Below, piece by piece: positions 18,844 through 27,748 of a stretch of 64,000 nucleotides of DNA. The position numbers were made by a program, and so were the translations under genes. Each line of letters begins with the position of its first letter. Position 1 is the first letter of the stretch. The stretch is taken from positions 1,919,615 through 1,983,614 of the forward strand of contig NZ_AZUQ01000001.1 in assembly GCF_000527155.1 (NCBI RefSeq), given 5' to 3'. Under the pieces are notes generated by a model. That model was given only the letters and a program-made list of their open reading frames with translations. It did no database searches and had not been told where the DNA came from. This DNA comes from Haloglycomyces albus DSM 45210. GTDB lineage: Bacteria > Actinomycetota > Actinomycetes > Mycobacteriales > Micromonosporaceae.

Positions 18844-20667
18844 TTAATCGGGCAGTTCGTTCGGCACCGGTTGCAGAGCGACGAACGGCGTGCTGCCAGG
18901 GTCGGTACCGGCGTCGTTGTTCATCCAGTCCAGCGTTGTGGAATAGACCCGAACGAGCGTGTTGTCGATGACGGCCATGATCGGTTCCCCATGGGTGGCG
19001 GTCGAGCCGGTGGGATCGGCAGGCCGGGCGGCGATACTGTCGGCGGGCGTCGTCGTCGACGACGTAGCCCCCTGAGCGTTGACGACGGCATTGTCGATCG
19101 ATACTTCAAACAACCATTCCTGGCGCCCGTCCCGATGACCGGCGATCCACAGTCCCGTTTCGCTGGCCCAGTCCAAGTCGGAAATCTCGTCGATATCGTG
19201 CCCGATACGTTTGGGATTGCCCAGCGAAATATTATTGTCGCTGTCGTAGATGAGCGGGGCCAGATAGGCCGCTCCATCGTTCACGTACGCCAGGCGACGG
19301 CCGTCCGGCGCGAGACTCAGCCGTGAAATCTCGGTATCCGACAGCGGAGTCACCTCTGATTCGGTCACGTTAATCGCACTGGGCAGCCCGTCGACAATGG
19401 CAAGAACGGTCCCCGAGTCGATCCATTCCGGGTCGCGCAGCGAATCGGCCGACAAGCGTTCCTGCATATCGGTCTCGGCTTCGCCGACGGTGGCGGTGAA
19501 CAGGCGATTGTCGGCGGTGACGGCCGCGATGGAATCCACCGTAACGTCCATCTGCGTCATCCCGTTCAACTGTGTCCCGACCCAGGGAAAACTCGGGGTC
19601 CGCGTATCGGAGAGCTCATTCGAACGGGCCGAGGAATACTGCCAGACCGTACTATCGTGAACGTAAAAGGCCATCTCATTGCGGCTGGTCGGATTGCCCT
19701 CCCCGGACGGGATCGCATTCCACGAACGCAGAGTGGAAATGTCGTCCTCGCGCTTGCGCTCATCGTCGATCGACAGAAGCAGACGCTGCGACTCCGAGAT
19801 GTTCAAACTCCACACCAACTGTGCGGCAATCGCCTCTAGATAGGGTTCAATGTCGATCACCTCGGAGGTGACGAGATTGACGTGAACATCCTGACCGTCC
19901 TCCGACACGTTCAATTGCGGAGTCACCGACGAGGGAATGGCACTGCGAGCCGATTGCCGCGTGAACTCGGAAGGACCGTTCAACAGCCAGGAGAAACGCT
20001 GCGTCAGCAGTTGATCGACACTATTGGTGGACTGAAACGACTCGCGGTACGTCCAGCGTAGATCGGGAACCAGATGCTGAGCCGCGTCGCCGGTGGCCAC
20101 GAAATACAGCGGAGCCCGTTCGTAACGCGAATGGAACTGTGAGGTCAACATGGTGAGCTGTTTCGGAGCGCTTACGATCGACCAAGCGTCGGAATGATTC
20201 TCCCGAACCAGCTCGAAACTCTCCTCGTACTCCCGGGGACTGGGAGTGGCCCGAACCTGCCCGTCCGGCAAATACGAGCCGATAATACGTCCGGTGACCT
20301 CCACCGTGGCCTTCAACCCCGAATTACTCGTGGGAGCGACGTTCTCCGACTGCAGCAAGGCGATCCCATCGGCGGGGTTCGAATAACTCAAGTCCTCGTC
20401 GGTGAAGTTGTTCAGACGCGAAATCCGGTTCTTATCGTTACCGGCGGCGGCTCGAAGGAAATTCTCCACCGAATCCTCCGCGTCCGTCGACGGCTCGGGA
20501 GTGCGCAGCTCCTCGTTGTTCTGACTCGAACGAATCGGGTCGTCCTGGACGACCTCTACCGAGGAATCGGACGGAACCCCACAGGAGGTGACCGTCAAAC
20601 CCGCCAAGAGACCGAAGGCGACGATCGCGCCGCGCCTACCGTGAACCATCAGAGTCCCCCTCATCAT
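18844..20667 (-). CDS. lpqB: Lipoprotein LpqB
   Basis: A 607-residue lipoprotein of the MtrAB-associated LpqB family. The signal peptide ends in TVTSC, with the lipidated cysteine at residue 29 (23 if the second ATG, which has better signal-peptide proportions, is used). Downstream are an N-terminal helical domain, a GerMN-like domain near residues 220-310 and a C-terminal beta-propeller-like region. In mycobacteria LpqB interacts with MtrB and modulates its signalling and cell-wall homeostasis. The start overlaps the end of mtrB. Confidence 0.92.
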   Translation of the reverse strand: MMRGTLMVHGRRGAIVAFGLLAGLTVTSCGVPSDSSVEVVQDDPIRSSQNNEELRTPEPSTDAEDSVENFLRAAAGNDKNRISRLNNFTDEDLSYSNPADGIALLQSENVAPTSNSGLKATVEVTGRIIGSYLPDGQVRATPSPREYEESFELVRENHSDAWSIVSAPKQLTMLTSQFHSRYERAPLYFVATGDAAQHLVPDLRWTYRESFQSTNSVDQLLTQRFSWLLNGPSEFTRQSARSAIPSSVTPQLNVSEDGQDVHVNLVTSEVIDIEPYLEAIAAQLVWSLNISESQRLLLSIDDERKREDDISTLRSWNAIPSGEGNPTSRNEMAFYVHDSTVWQYSSARSNELSDTRTPSFPWVGTQLNGMTQMDVTVDSIAAVTADNRLFTATVGEAETDMQERLSADSLRDPEWIDSGTVLAIVDGLPSAINVTESEVTPLSDTEISRLSLAPDGRRLAYVNDGAAYLAPLIYDSDNNISLGNPKRIGHDIDEISDLDWASETGLWIAGHRDGRQEWLFEVSIDNAVVNAQGATSSTTTPADSIAARPADPTGSTATHGEPIMAVIDNTLVRVYSTTLDWMNNDAGTDPGSTPFVALQPVPNELPD

Positions 20668-22279
20668 CGTCCAACGCCAAGGCGATCGGGGAGTTGACCG
20701 CCCGATTGCCCTTCTGCAACGGCAAAGTCAACAAAAACAGCGTGCCCCGTCCCGGCTCGCCGACCGCCTGCAAAGTACCGTTGTGCAACTTGGCGTCCTC
20801 CGAACTGATCGCCAAACCCAAGCCGGTCCCGCCGGTCTTACGATTACGCGACGGATCAGCCCTCCAGAACCGATCAAAGACCCGCTCGGCCTCCCCCGGT
20901 TTCAAACCGATACCACGGTCACGCACCGACAACGCCACACAGGTGTCATTGTCGCGAATCGTCACCGTCACCGGCCGCGCCTCCGCGTGCTCAATCGCGT
21001 TACCCACCAGATTACGAACGATCCGAGTAAAGCGAGGAACATCCACCTCCGCCACGACATGGTGCGATGGAGCGTCCAACTCGATCTCGACGCCGCACTC
21101 CTCCGCCAAAGCGGAGAACCCGGCGATCACCTCCGCCACGATCGGCTCCAAATCCACCGCCTCGGTGTCCAACTGCGCGAAACCCGAATCGAACCGAGAG
21201 ATCTCCAACAGCTCCGACAGCAGATCCTCAAAACGATTCAACTCCGTCGCCAACAACTCGGTCGAACGCCGCGTCGGCTCATCGAAGTCCTCCCTACCCG
21301 CATACAGCAAGTCCGCTGCCATACGGATAGTCGACAACGGAGTCCGCAACTCATGGCTGACATCGGACGTAAACCGCCGCTGCATCACCGACAGCGTCTC
21401 CAAACGCCGAATCTGAGTCTGCAGATTAGCCGCCATCAAATTAAACGACCCGGCCAAGCGCGCCAAATCATCCTTACCCCGCACCGCCATGCGCTCATGC
21501 AGCAAACCGGCGGCGAGACGATGCGCGGTAGCGGCGGCCTGCCGCACCGGGCTCACCACCAGACGAGTCACCAAACCCGCGATGACGCCCAGAAGAAGCA
21601 CCAACGTACCCCCGGCGACCACCAAGGACGTCCGCAGCAGATTGACCGCCTCGTTCTGGTTGGTCAACGGATAATAGGCGTACAGCTCGTACTCCACCGC
21701 AAGATTATCGATCGGCACCCCGACCACCAGATACGGCGTCTCACCATCGTCCAAGCTCAACGTCTGATACTGAGTCGCCATGTAGCCGCCGTTGACGCTG
21801 TCGGCCAACTCCGGCGACACCGTCGTATCGGCCTCCACCGGACGCGTCTGCGCCACCGTCCCATCCGAGGTCGACAGCGTATAAGCAGTCGCGGAATTGG
21901 TCTGATCCAACAGATTCGTCAAATAAGTGGAAAAAGCGTTGCTCAAAGCCGCGTCACGCGGCGACGTGTAATCACTCAGATTGTCCGCAAGCGTGACCGC
22001 CGCGTCCCGAGCGTCCTGCACCGACACCTCACGCTGATCGGACAACAGCCCGTTGGTCACCGTAGCGGCCACAACGAAGCCGAAGATCACCACCAACGAC
22101 GCCGACGCCGCCAACGTGGCCGTTACGACCCGCAGCTGCAGGGAAGCCCGGAAACGTTCAACGACAGGGCGAGCCAGGCGCTTGCAGAGGCGATGAGCCC
22201 GGCTGCGAGGGCGTCGCGAAGGACGTGGCGCGGCATCGCCGGTCGCCTCCTCGCCCTCCAACGGCGTCTCCTCGCTCAT
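20636..22279 (-). CDS. mtrB: Sensor histidine kinase MtrB
   Basis: A 547-residue membrane histidine kinase. Transmembrane helices lie near residues 50-75 and 217-240, enclosing an extracellular sensor domain of about 140 residues; a HAMP domain follows (VVSPVRQAAATAHRLAAG). The phosphorylated histidine is H309 in DVSHELRTPLS, with N, G1, F and G2 ATP-binding boxes after it (NLVGNAIEHA, DRGIGLKPGEAERVFDRF, GTGLGLAIS). With MtrA it controls cell division and peptidoglycan remodelling and responds to osmotic and envelope stress. Confidence 0.95.
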   Translation of the reverse strand: MSEETPLEGEEATGDAAPRPSRRPRSRAHRLCKRLARPVVERFRASLQLRVVTATLAASASLVVIFGFVVAATVTNGLLSDQREVSVQDARDAAVTLADNLSDYTSPRDAALSNAFSTYLTNLLDQTNSATAYTLSTSDGTVAQTRPVEADTTVSPELADSVNGGYMATQYQTLSLDDGETPYLVVGVPIDNLAVEYELYAYYPLTNQNEAVNLLRTSLVVAGGTLVLLLGVIAGLVTRLVVSPVRQAAATAHRLAAGLLHERMAVRGKDDLARLAGSFNLMAANLQTQIRRLETLSVMQRRFTSDVSHELRTPLSTIRMAADLLYAGREDFDEPTRRSTELLATELNRFEDLLSELLEISRFDSGFAQLDTEAVDLEPIVAEVIAGFSALAEECGVEIELDAPSHHVVAEVDVPRFTRIVRNLVGNAIEHAEARPVTVTIRDNDTCVALSVRDRGIGLKPGEAERVFDRFWRADPSRNRKTGGTGLGLAISSEDAKLHNGTLQAVGEPGRGTLFLLTLPLQKGNRAVNSPIALALDDDEGDSDGSR

Positions 22280-22366
22280 GGCGCGGTCCTCTCGACGGCG
22301 GCGCGCGGAACCTGGTCCACACGCCGGTCGGCCAATACGGTGAAGCTGCGGATACGCGGCACGTCG

Positions 22367-23056
22367 CTATCCCAGTCCGGCTTTGTACCCAACCCCTCGC
22401 ACGGTTTGAATGAGCTGAGGTCGTTCGGGGTCGGGCTCGATCTTGGCGCGGAGGCGCTGCACGTGGACGTTGACCAACCGCGTATCGGCACTGCGGTTGT
22501 ATCCCCACACGTTCTGCAGCAGGACTTGGCGAGTGAACACCTGACGGGGTTTACGGGCCAGGGTCACCAGCAGGTCGAATTCCAGTGGGGTCAGCTTGAC
22601 CTCTTCTTCGTTCAACATGACCTGGTGACCCGGTACGTCGATGGTGACCTGCAGCCCCGGGCGACCGATCTCCAGGCGTTCCGGAGTGACGTCATCACCT
22701 CGGCGCAGACGCGCACGGATACGGGCGACCAGCTCTTTGGGCTTGAACGGTTTGACGATGTAGTCGTCGGCCCCGGATTCGAGTCCCAGCACGACGTCCA
22801 CGGTGTCGGACTTGGCCGTCAGCATGACGATGGGCACCCCGGATTCGGCGCGAATCGCCTTGGCGACGTCGAGCCCGCTCATGCCGGGCAGCATCAGGTC
22901 AAGGAGGACGATATCGGGGCGATGCTCCTTGAAGGCGGCCAAAGCCTCTTCGCCGTCGGATACGAAGGTGGGAGAAAAACCGTCGTTGCGCAGGATAATC
23001 CCCAGCATTTCGGCCAAGGCCGGATCGTCGTCTACGACAAGTACTCGTGCTCTCAT
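22367..23056 (-). CDS. mtrA: Response regulator MtrA
   Basis: A 229-residue OmpR/PhoB-family response regulator. The receiver has D9-D10-D11 as acidic pocket, the phosphorylated D53 in LLDLMLPGMSG and the usual threonine and lysine (MLTAKS, IVKPFKPKEL). The C-terminal winged helix ends RLRAKIEPDPERPQLIQTVRGVGY in family style. It is the first gene of the mtrA-mtrB-lpqB operon and is separated from mtrB by 87 bases. In actinobacteria it is essential or nearly so and regulates cell-wall hydrolases. Confidence 0.96.
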   Translation of the reverse strand: MRARVLVVDDDPALAEMLGIILRNDGFSPTFVSDGEEALAAFKEHRPDIVLLDLMLPGMSGLDVAKAIRAESGVPIVMLTAKSDTVDVVLGLESGADDYIVKPFKPKELVARIRARLRRGDDVTPERLEIGRPGLQVTIDVPGHQVMLNEEEVKLTPLEFDLLVTLARKPRQVFTRQVLLQNVWGYNRSADTRLVNVHVQRLRAKIEPDPERPQLIQTVRGVGYKAGLG

Positions 23057-23086
23057 ACGACTAGTCTTCCACCTATAGGAATTGCA

Positions 23087-23117
23087 AAAGCACCACGGGT
23101 GGTACCCGCGGTGCTTT
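23087..23117 (-). terminator. Terminator of ndh
   Basis: Fourteen-base arms (AAAGCACCACGGGT and ACCCGCGGTGCTTT, one mismatch) with a three-base loop lie between the ndh stop and mtrA. Read on the minus strand the right arm is followed by a T-rich end, as expected for an intrinsic terminator. Confidence 0.8.
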
Positions 23118-23187
23118 CCAGGTTAGCGACTAACTTCCGAGCGCAACGCTCTTCTGTGTTGTCGGTTACATTTGACACTATTTCGGC

Positions 23188-24594
23188 TTAGTCGGTTCCG
23201 TGGTCCACGGGACGGTACGGCTTTCCACCCGAAGCGATGGCCTCGAAGGGACGCCGTCCCTCCTCGATCTCGCTCAGCTGAGCCATCTCACGACTCGACA
23301 GCGACGTCACGATCCAGTCCACGAGAATACGGGCCTTACGGCTCGTTCCGGGAACCTTCATCAAGTGGTAGCCACGGTGCATCAGCCAGGCCATGAAACC
23401 ACGGACCTTCATGCCGTACACGTGAGCGACGCCCTTGTACAGTCCCAGACCGGCGACCGAACCGATGTACTTGTGCTCATAGGCCTTGAGCTCGGTGTTG
23501 ATGTACTTGGCGTAGACGTTGTCGGCCAAGACCTGCGCCTGCCGGACGGCGTGCTGCGCCGACGGCGTGCAGTAGGGAATGGGGAAATCGGAGGTGTCAG
23601 GGATCTGCGCACTGTCACCGGCGGCCCAAGCGCCCTCGATGGGACGACCGAAGTCGTTCTTCGGATCTTCCACGTCCTCTTCGATGACCTGCAGACGAGT
23701 GTTCCCCATGATGTGGCCCTTCGGGCCGAGCGGGAAGTCGGTGTCCTTCAGCATCGGCGTGGGCATGACGCCGGCGGTCCAGATGATGGTGTCACAGTCG
23801 AACTCGTCCCCGTCGGCCAAAACCACATGGCCGTTCTCGCAGGACTTCATGACCGTTTCCAAACGGACGTCGACACCGCGCTTGGTCAGCTGACGGGCGG
23901 CATAGGCACCCATCTCCGGGCCGACCTCGGGCATGATGCGCCCGGTGGCCTCGATGAGGTACCACTCCATCTCGTCGGGATCCAGCTCGGGATAGCGCTT
24001 CTTAATGATCGCGTTACACGCGTCCTGCATCTCGGCCATCGCCTCGCAGCCCGCAAAGCCCCCACCGATCGTGACGAAGCGCAAGGCCGCTTTACGGACC
24101 TCGGGGTCTTCGGTCGATGCGGCGACGTCAAAGCGAGACAGAATGTGACTGCGCAGCCAGATGGCCTCACCAATGGACTTGAAACCAATGGCGTTCTCAG
24201 CCAGACCTGGAACCGGCAGCGGGCGGGAAACCGAACCGGGGGCGACAACGATGTCGTCGTATTCGATTTCGCGGGCAGGACCCGTGGCGGGCTGGACGGT
24301 GACGGTCTTGTCGGAATGCTGAATCCGAGTGACCTCACCGGTAACAAGCGTGCAACTTTTCAGTACGGAACGTAGAGGAATAATCGCGTGACGGGGCGAC
24401 AGTGACCCGGCGGCGGCTTCAGGTAGAAGCGGTTGGTAGGTCATGTGCTGGTTACGGTCGATGACCATAACCTCGACTTGACCCTTCTTTATTTCACTTT
24501 TGAGTTTTTTGCCCAATCGTTCGGCAACGTAAAGACCGACGTGACCGGCACCTATCACGACTATACGTTTCACTCGTTCAATTCTGCCGATCAA
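23188..24594 (-). CDS. ndh: Type II NADH:quinone oxidoreductase
   Basis: A 468-residue FAD-dependent NADH dehydrogenase that passes electrons from NADH to quinone without pumping protons. The N-terminal FAD fold IVVIGAGHVGLYVAERL, the NAD fold FVTIGGGFAGCEA and the C-terminal FAD contact WAAGDSAQIPD are present; the C-terminus carries amphipathic helices for membrane attachment. The start given is a TTG with AGGA six bases upstream; GTG at 24573, directly before KRIVVIGAG, is an alternative. It has its own terminator. Confidence 0.92.
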   Translation of the reverse strand: MIGRIERVKRIVVIGAGHVGLYVAERLGKKLKSEIKKGQVEVMVIDRNQHMTYQPLLPEAAAGSLSPRHAIIPLRSVLKSCTLVTGEVTRIQHSDKTVTVQPATGPAREIEYDDIVVAPGSVSRPLPVPGLAENAIGFKSIGEAIWLRSHILSRFDVAASTEDPEVRKAALRFVTIGGGFAGCEAMAEMQDACNAIIKKRYPELDPDEMEWYLIEATGRIMPEVGPEMGAYAARQLTKRGVDVRLETVMKSCENGHVVLADGDEFDCDTIIWTAGVMPTPMLKDTDFPLGPKGHIMGNTRLQVIEEDVEDPKNDFGRPIEGAWAAGDSAQIPDTSDFPIPYCTPSAQHAVRQAQVLADNVYAKYINTELKAYEHKYIGSVAGLGLYKGVAHVYGMKVRGFMAWLMHRGYHLMKVPGTSRKARILVDWIVTSLSSREMAQLSEIEEGRRPFEAIASGGKPYRPVDHGTD

Positions 24595-24783
24595 AGTCGG
24601 TCCTGTGTAGCGAATACGTAAGGAGGTACATCACGTTTCCTCCACGTTGCATAAGGTGTTTCCCCGGTTACGTTGAGGTGAACGCCGAAAACACTGGCAA
24701 AAGCGCAATCAAGCGCGACGAGAGGGTTACAACGATGCACCGACCCCAAAGAACGAACAACCCGTGAGTAACCTCTCAACGTT

Positions 24784-25005
24784 GGTTGGTGGGTGACCGC
24801 TGCGGGCGGCTGAGGCACTACGCCTTCGCGCTCCGGGGGATTCTCACGACCTGAAGGTCGCTACGAATCCTCCTCGCACGAATTCGCAGCACCTCAGCCG
24901 CCCGCAGCTCCTCTCCAGCTCTACCGCCGCTGCACTCCGCGCCTGCGGCGCGTTGTTAGCGGCTCGCCAGTTGCGTTAGGGCTGATGTGGTGGGTCGAGA
25001 TATCG
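24784..25005. repeat. Structured dispersed repeat, copy A
   Basis: A roughly 220-base noncoding element related in sequence to 47570-47787, where it lies in the opposite orientation. It is highly structured: perfect 17-base outer arms (24799-24815 with 24892-24908, GCTGCGGGCGGCTGAGG), an inner stem GGGGGATTC/GAATCCTCC (24835-24843 with 24865-24873, one G-T pair), a central CGACC-TGAA-GGTCG hairpin (24847-24860), and a separate CGCGCC-TGC-GGCGCG hairpin (24938-24952). The conserved stretch continues to about 25005. No open frame or transposase is associated. The rest of the 24595-25240 gap shows nothing I can name. Confidence 0.75.
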
Positions 25006-25240
25006 GAAACGCTAGGCCAATACGGTTCCTCCGCTGTTTCGGAGCTGCCCGGTTTTCAGCCTGCGTCTCCTGAAAATTTAGAGGTGGCCCTATCGGAGTT
25101 GCCCACCTTCCAGAGCTCCGACAGGGCCTGGTTCCCCTCTCCCGCAGCGCCGGTTGTCAGGAGAAGGAAACCGGAGTAAAGACAATGCACGCCTCACGGC
25201 TCGTTCGATTTGTGGTGCCGTGTGACGTGGACCGGTGCGA

Positions 25241-25693
25241 TCACTTGGGCCGCAACATCCGACGCGGTCGAGGTGGGCTGCCCGTGCGGGGAACCCTTGC
25301 TCGTTGGGGGTCAAGATGCGGCCCAACCGTCTTCTGGAGCGTGGCCGATAGACGGTGTAGCCAGTTGGGATCGGTGACGGTACGTTGAAACAGTTCGTCG
25401 TCGTAGAGCACGATGGTGGGTTTGATCAGATCGGCACAGTTGGCCAACACGTCCGGAGGCTCGCGTTCAAACGACATATCGACGTAGCCCTGGCCTGTAC
25501 CTGAACCGCCATTGGCGCCCGTACGTGCGCTTGATCTTCGAGCATAATCACGTGAACCACAGCCATCCGCTTCATCGATGTGGAACAGGAACACGTTCGA
25601 AGAACAGACGTCCAAGCGTCCATGGAAGCGATACTCCTCATGCGCGATGGTGCCTAGATTGAACGTACCGATCGGCATATAACGCACTGGCAT
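25241..25693 (-). CDS. Unrecognised protein, last of a three-gene minus-strand set
   Basis: A 150-residue predicted protein beginning MPVRYMPIGTFNLG. The middle part (ADLIKPTIVLYDDELFQRTV) looks like a folded alpha/beta segment, while residues 50-70 and the C-terminus are rich in Gly, Arg and Pro. No known domain is recognised. It overlaps the preceding gene by about 50 bases, or 41 if the second ATG is the start. The overlap and shared direction suggest one operon, but the coding status is not certain. Confidence 0.5.
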   Translation of the reverse strand: MPVRYMPIGTFNLGTIAHEEYRFHGRLDVCSSNVFLFHIDEADGCGSRDYARRSSARTGANGGSGTGQGYVDMSFEREPPDVLANCADLIKPTIVLYDDELFQRTVTDPNWLHRLSATLQKTVGPHLDPQRARVPRTGSPPRPRRMLRPK

Positions 25694-26696
25694 GGTTAGC
25701 CGTCACCTCCCTGGGATCCGAGACCACCGATGCTGGCCGGGTGCGGTCGTGGAAGACCTCCTCCACCCGAGCAATGAGGCGTTCGTTGAGCCAGAAGTAG
25801 TTGAAACTCCCATTCGGCACGAGACTCTGACGGGCTGGCGTGTCGGCCCAGAGGACATGATCGGCATACTTCGCGTCCCACAAGATCGAACCCAACACGA
25901 TCCTCTGCGCAGTAGTGGGGTAGACGGCAACGATCGTGGCCGACATGAGCGACACACGCCGCACCTCCACCCGGTAGCCGAGGAAGTCCAGACCCGTCAT
26001 CAATGGCCCGTTCATGGACCGGTGTGGGTCGGTGTGCGGAGTCAACCACCGCCGACGCGACCCCACAAACTGAGCCCGACCATCCACCGACCAATCAACC
26101 ACCAGCGGGTGGGATACAGACCGGTGGGCCGTCGCTCGTCGGGTGGTGTATCGGTGGGAGACGTGACGGCGACCGGTTACCTTTCTGCCGGTTTGGTGGG
26201 AGTAGGAGTCCGACCGACGCGCCGCCCGATGACGACCCGGGCTCTGCTTCTGACGGCCCGCACCCCAGTCGCGATAAACCGAACCCCAGACCCCGTCGGC
26301 TGAACCCCGAGACTGGCCGACTGCACGCTGCAGGCCGGCTGACCGGTGTTGCTGTTGCCCCGCAGTAGACTCCGGGCGCGGATCTGTAACACTTGCCCTC
26401 TCCCGGCGCTGTGAGGGCTGAGCGGTGACAGTGGAGTCGTCGGGCCAGGTGGATCGACCCATCGGCACTTGATCGTGGGTATCGCTGCGGCGCAGCCGCT
26501 CCCAGAGTTGCCGAGACCAGGTGGCACTTCCCAAACCTCTGCTGTGGTTGGGTTGCTGACCTCCGGAGGCTGCCCCAGCGGTCGCGGGCTGTGCTTCCCA
26601 GGCTCGCGCGCGGAATAGCACGAGTGGGACCGCCAAGAGGTAAGCAATGAGCAAGACCTCGTAGATGGCGAAGAGTGTGGAGGTGTTGGTGTTCAT
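25638..26696 (-). CDS. Predicted membrane-anchored protein of unknown function
   Basis: A 352-residue predicted protein. Residues 6-28 are a clear transmembrane segment (TLFAIYEVLLIAYLLAVPLV) followed by a long, low-complexity arginine-, serine- and glutamine-rich linker (about 35-220). The last 120 residues look globular, with LDFLGYRVEVRRVSLMSATI and a NYFWLNERLIARVEEVFHD helix. No known domain is recognised. Its ATG overlaps the stop of the upstream gene by four bases (ATGA), a sign of real coupled translation. It could be a membrane component of an uncharacterised mobile or conjugative module, but this is only a guess. Confidence 0.6.
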   Translation of the reverse strand: MNTNTSTLFAIYEVLLIAYLLAVPLVLFRARAWEAQPATAGAASGGQQPNHSRGLGSATWSRQLWERLRRSDTHDQVPMGRSTWPDDSTVTAQPSQRRERASVTDPRPESTAGQQQHRSAGLQRAVGQSRGSADGVWGSVYRDWGAGRQKQSPGRHRAARRSDSYSHQTGRKVTGRRHVSHRYTTRRATAHRSVSHPLVVDWSVDGRAQFVGSRRRWLTPHTDPHRSMNGPLMTGLDFLGYRVEVRRVSLMSATIVAVYPTTAQRIVLGSILWDAKYADHVLWADTPARQSLVPNGSFNYFWLNERLIARVEEVFHDRTRPASVVSDPREVTANHASALYADRYVQSRHHRA

Positions 26697-26944
26697 TGGT
26701 CCGCCTCCTCACCGGTGCGGTGGAAGGATTGGAGAATATGCGCGGCGATGGCTTCGCGTAGTAGCCAGATTTGGATGTCGTTGGGGATGGTCCGGCTATT
26801 GTGTGGACGGATAAACTGGCCTGTCACATGCACCAGTGCGGCCAGTTCCTGATCGATGGTGATCCAGACGGTGTCGCGTCCGAACCGTTGAATAATATCG
26901 ACACGAGAGTCGCCCCATGTCAGTGTGCCCAAGAGTTGAGGCAT
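26693..26944 (-). CDS. Small unrecognised protein, first of a three-gene set
   Basis: An 83-residue predicted protein starting MPQLLGTLTWGDSRVDIIQ at an ATG with GGAG about nine bases upstream. It looks like a compact alpha/beta domain (DTVWITIDQELAALVHVTGQ, then a helix ending AAHILQSFHRT). No family is recognised. It overlaps the next gene by an ATGA junction. About 300 bases upstream on the same strand lies a 26-codon frame with a very strong ribosome binding site that may be its leader. Confidence 0.6.
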   Translation of the reverse strand: MPQLLGTLTWGDSRVDIIQRFGRDTVWITIDQELAALVHVTGQFIRPHNSRTIPNDIQIWLLREAIAAHILQSFHRTGEEADQ

Positions 26945-27249
26945 GACGGTGGGTCTCCATTCTCCCCGGGGATCGGGGGATAGGTGAGAAACGATGAAAA
27001 AGCACAAAACAGCCTGCCGAGACCGGCCACCACACACACCGAATCAACCCCAGCTAATGACCACCCACGATTGGTGCCATTCGTTCCGCTCCAGGCGCTG
27101 CCTACTGACGCAACGGCTTGCTTTAAGGCATGACGGGGTAGACGAGTGCCCCCAACGGCGACCACGGTCGACCGTTTCTAGACACACGCGGATACGGAAT
27201 TAGCTGGTATCAGTAGCGAATGCGGTGAAAACGCCGGTCAGGCGATCGG

Positions 27250-27330
27250 TCAGTAGTAACTGACGCGCCCAGCGACACCGGCTCGTGACTGGAAAAGACG
27301 CGCACGATGCATTACGATGTGTGAGAACAC
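27250..27330 (-). CDS. Possible 26-residue leader peptide
   Basis: A short frame from GTG to TGA. It is preceded by AAAGGAGG four to five bases upstream, the strongest ribosome binding site in this part of the window. The site sits in a small hairpin (CTCC and GGAG arms around TCGAAA), so its access could be regulated. The peptide is basic and ends SYY. The 300 bases that follow before the next minus-strand gene hold no other frame. Whether it is translated is unproven. Confidence 0.35.
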   Translation of the reverse strand: MFSHIVMHRARLFQSRAGVAGRVSYY

Positions 27331-27363
27331 GAAACCTCCTTTCGAGGAGTTGGTGTTTTGGCG

Positions 27364-27430
27364 GCGGCTTGCCAGTCACAGTTGCTAGCTAGTTCTGGCA
27401 AGCCGCTGATTCAGACAAACTGGATGTCTG
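27364..27430. repeat. Two adjacent inverted repeats in an accessory gap
   Basis: A perfect 12-base inverted repeat (GCGGCTTGCCAG 27364-27375, CTGGCAAGCCGC 27395-27406, 19-base loop) is followed six bases later by CAGACA/TGTCTG (27412-27417, 27425-27430). They separate the GC-rich minus-strand genes from the AT-rich plus-strand stretch. They could be terminators, protein-binding sites or the edge of an acquired segment. The remainder of 26945-27748 holds no well-supported gene. Confidence 0.5.
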
Positions 27431-27748
27431 TCTAAGAATCCCTGGATGACCATCGGGATCACCCAGCGTGCGTTAGTGTCGCGCATTGCTAACTTAAAGT
27501 CAACAACCATGATCGCGTGTCGGATAGTTTGGCTCAAGCGTCTAGGCCTCCAATCACCGGACAATTACCAACTTGTTCCATTCGCACGAAGTGAACGTGA
27601 TCAAAGGAGTTGGGATCCAACGATGGATGCAATGGGTATCGTATGGCAGTGCAAAATATTCATTTAATACCATGTTGCTAATCGGTTACGTTTACATAGT
27701 GCTGCCCCTTCTTGTGTACGAAAACCGATGTATTTGGTAAGGATCAGG

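Noticed and set aside
20783-23191. An 802-codon open frame on the plus strand across mtrB and mtrA
   Set aside because: It is the antisense shadow of mtrAB. Its product is Arg/His/Gln-rich with no domain, while the opposite strand encodes two complete, conserved proteins.
27446-27667. A 73-codon plus-strand frame at the start of the AT-rich stretch
   Set aside because: No ribosome binding site and no recognisable feature; it may be a gene remnant, but I cannot support it as a gene.
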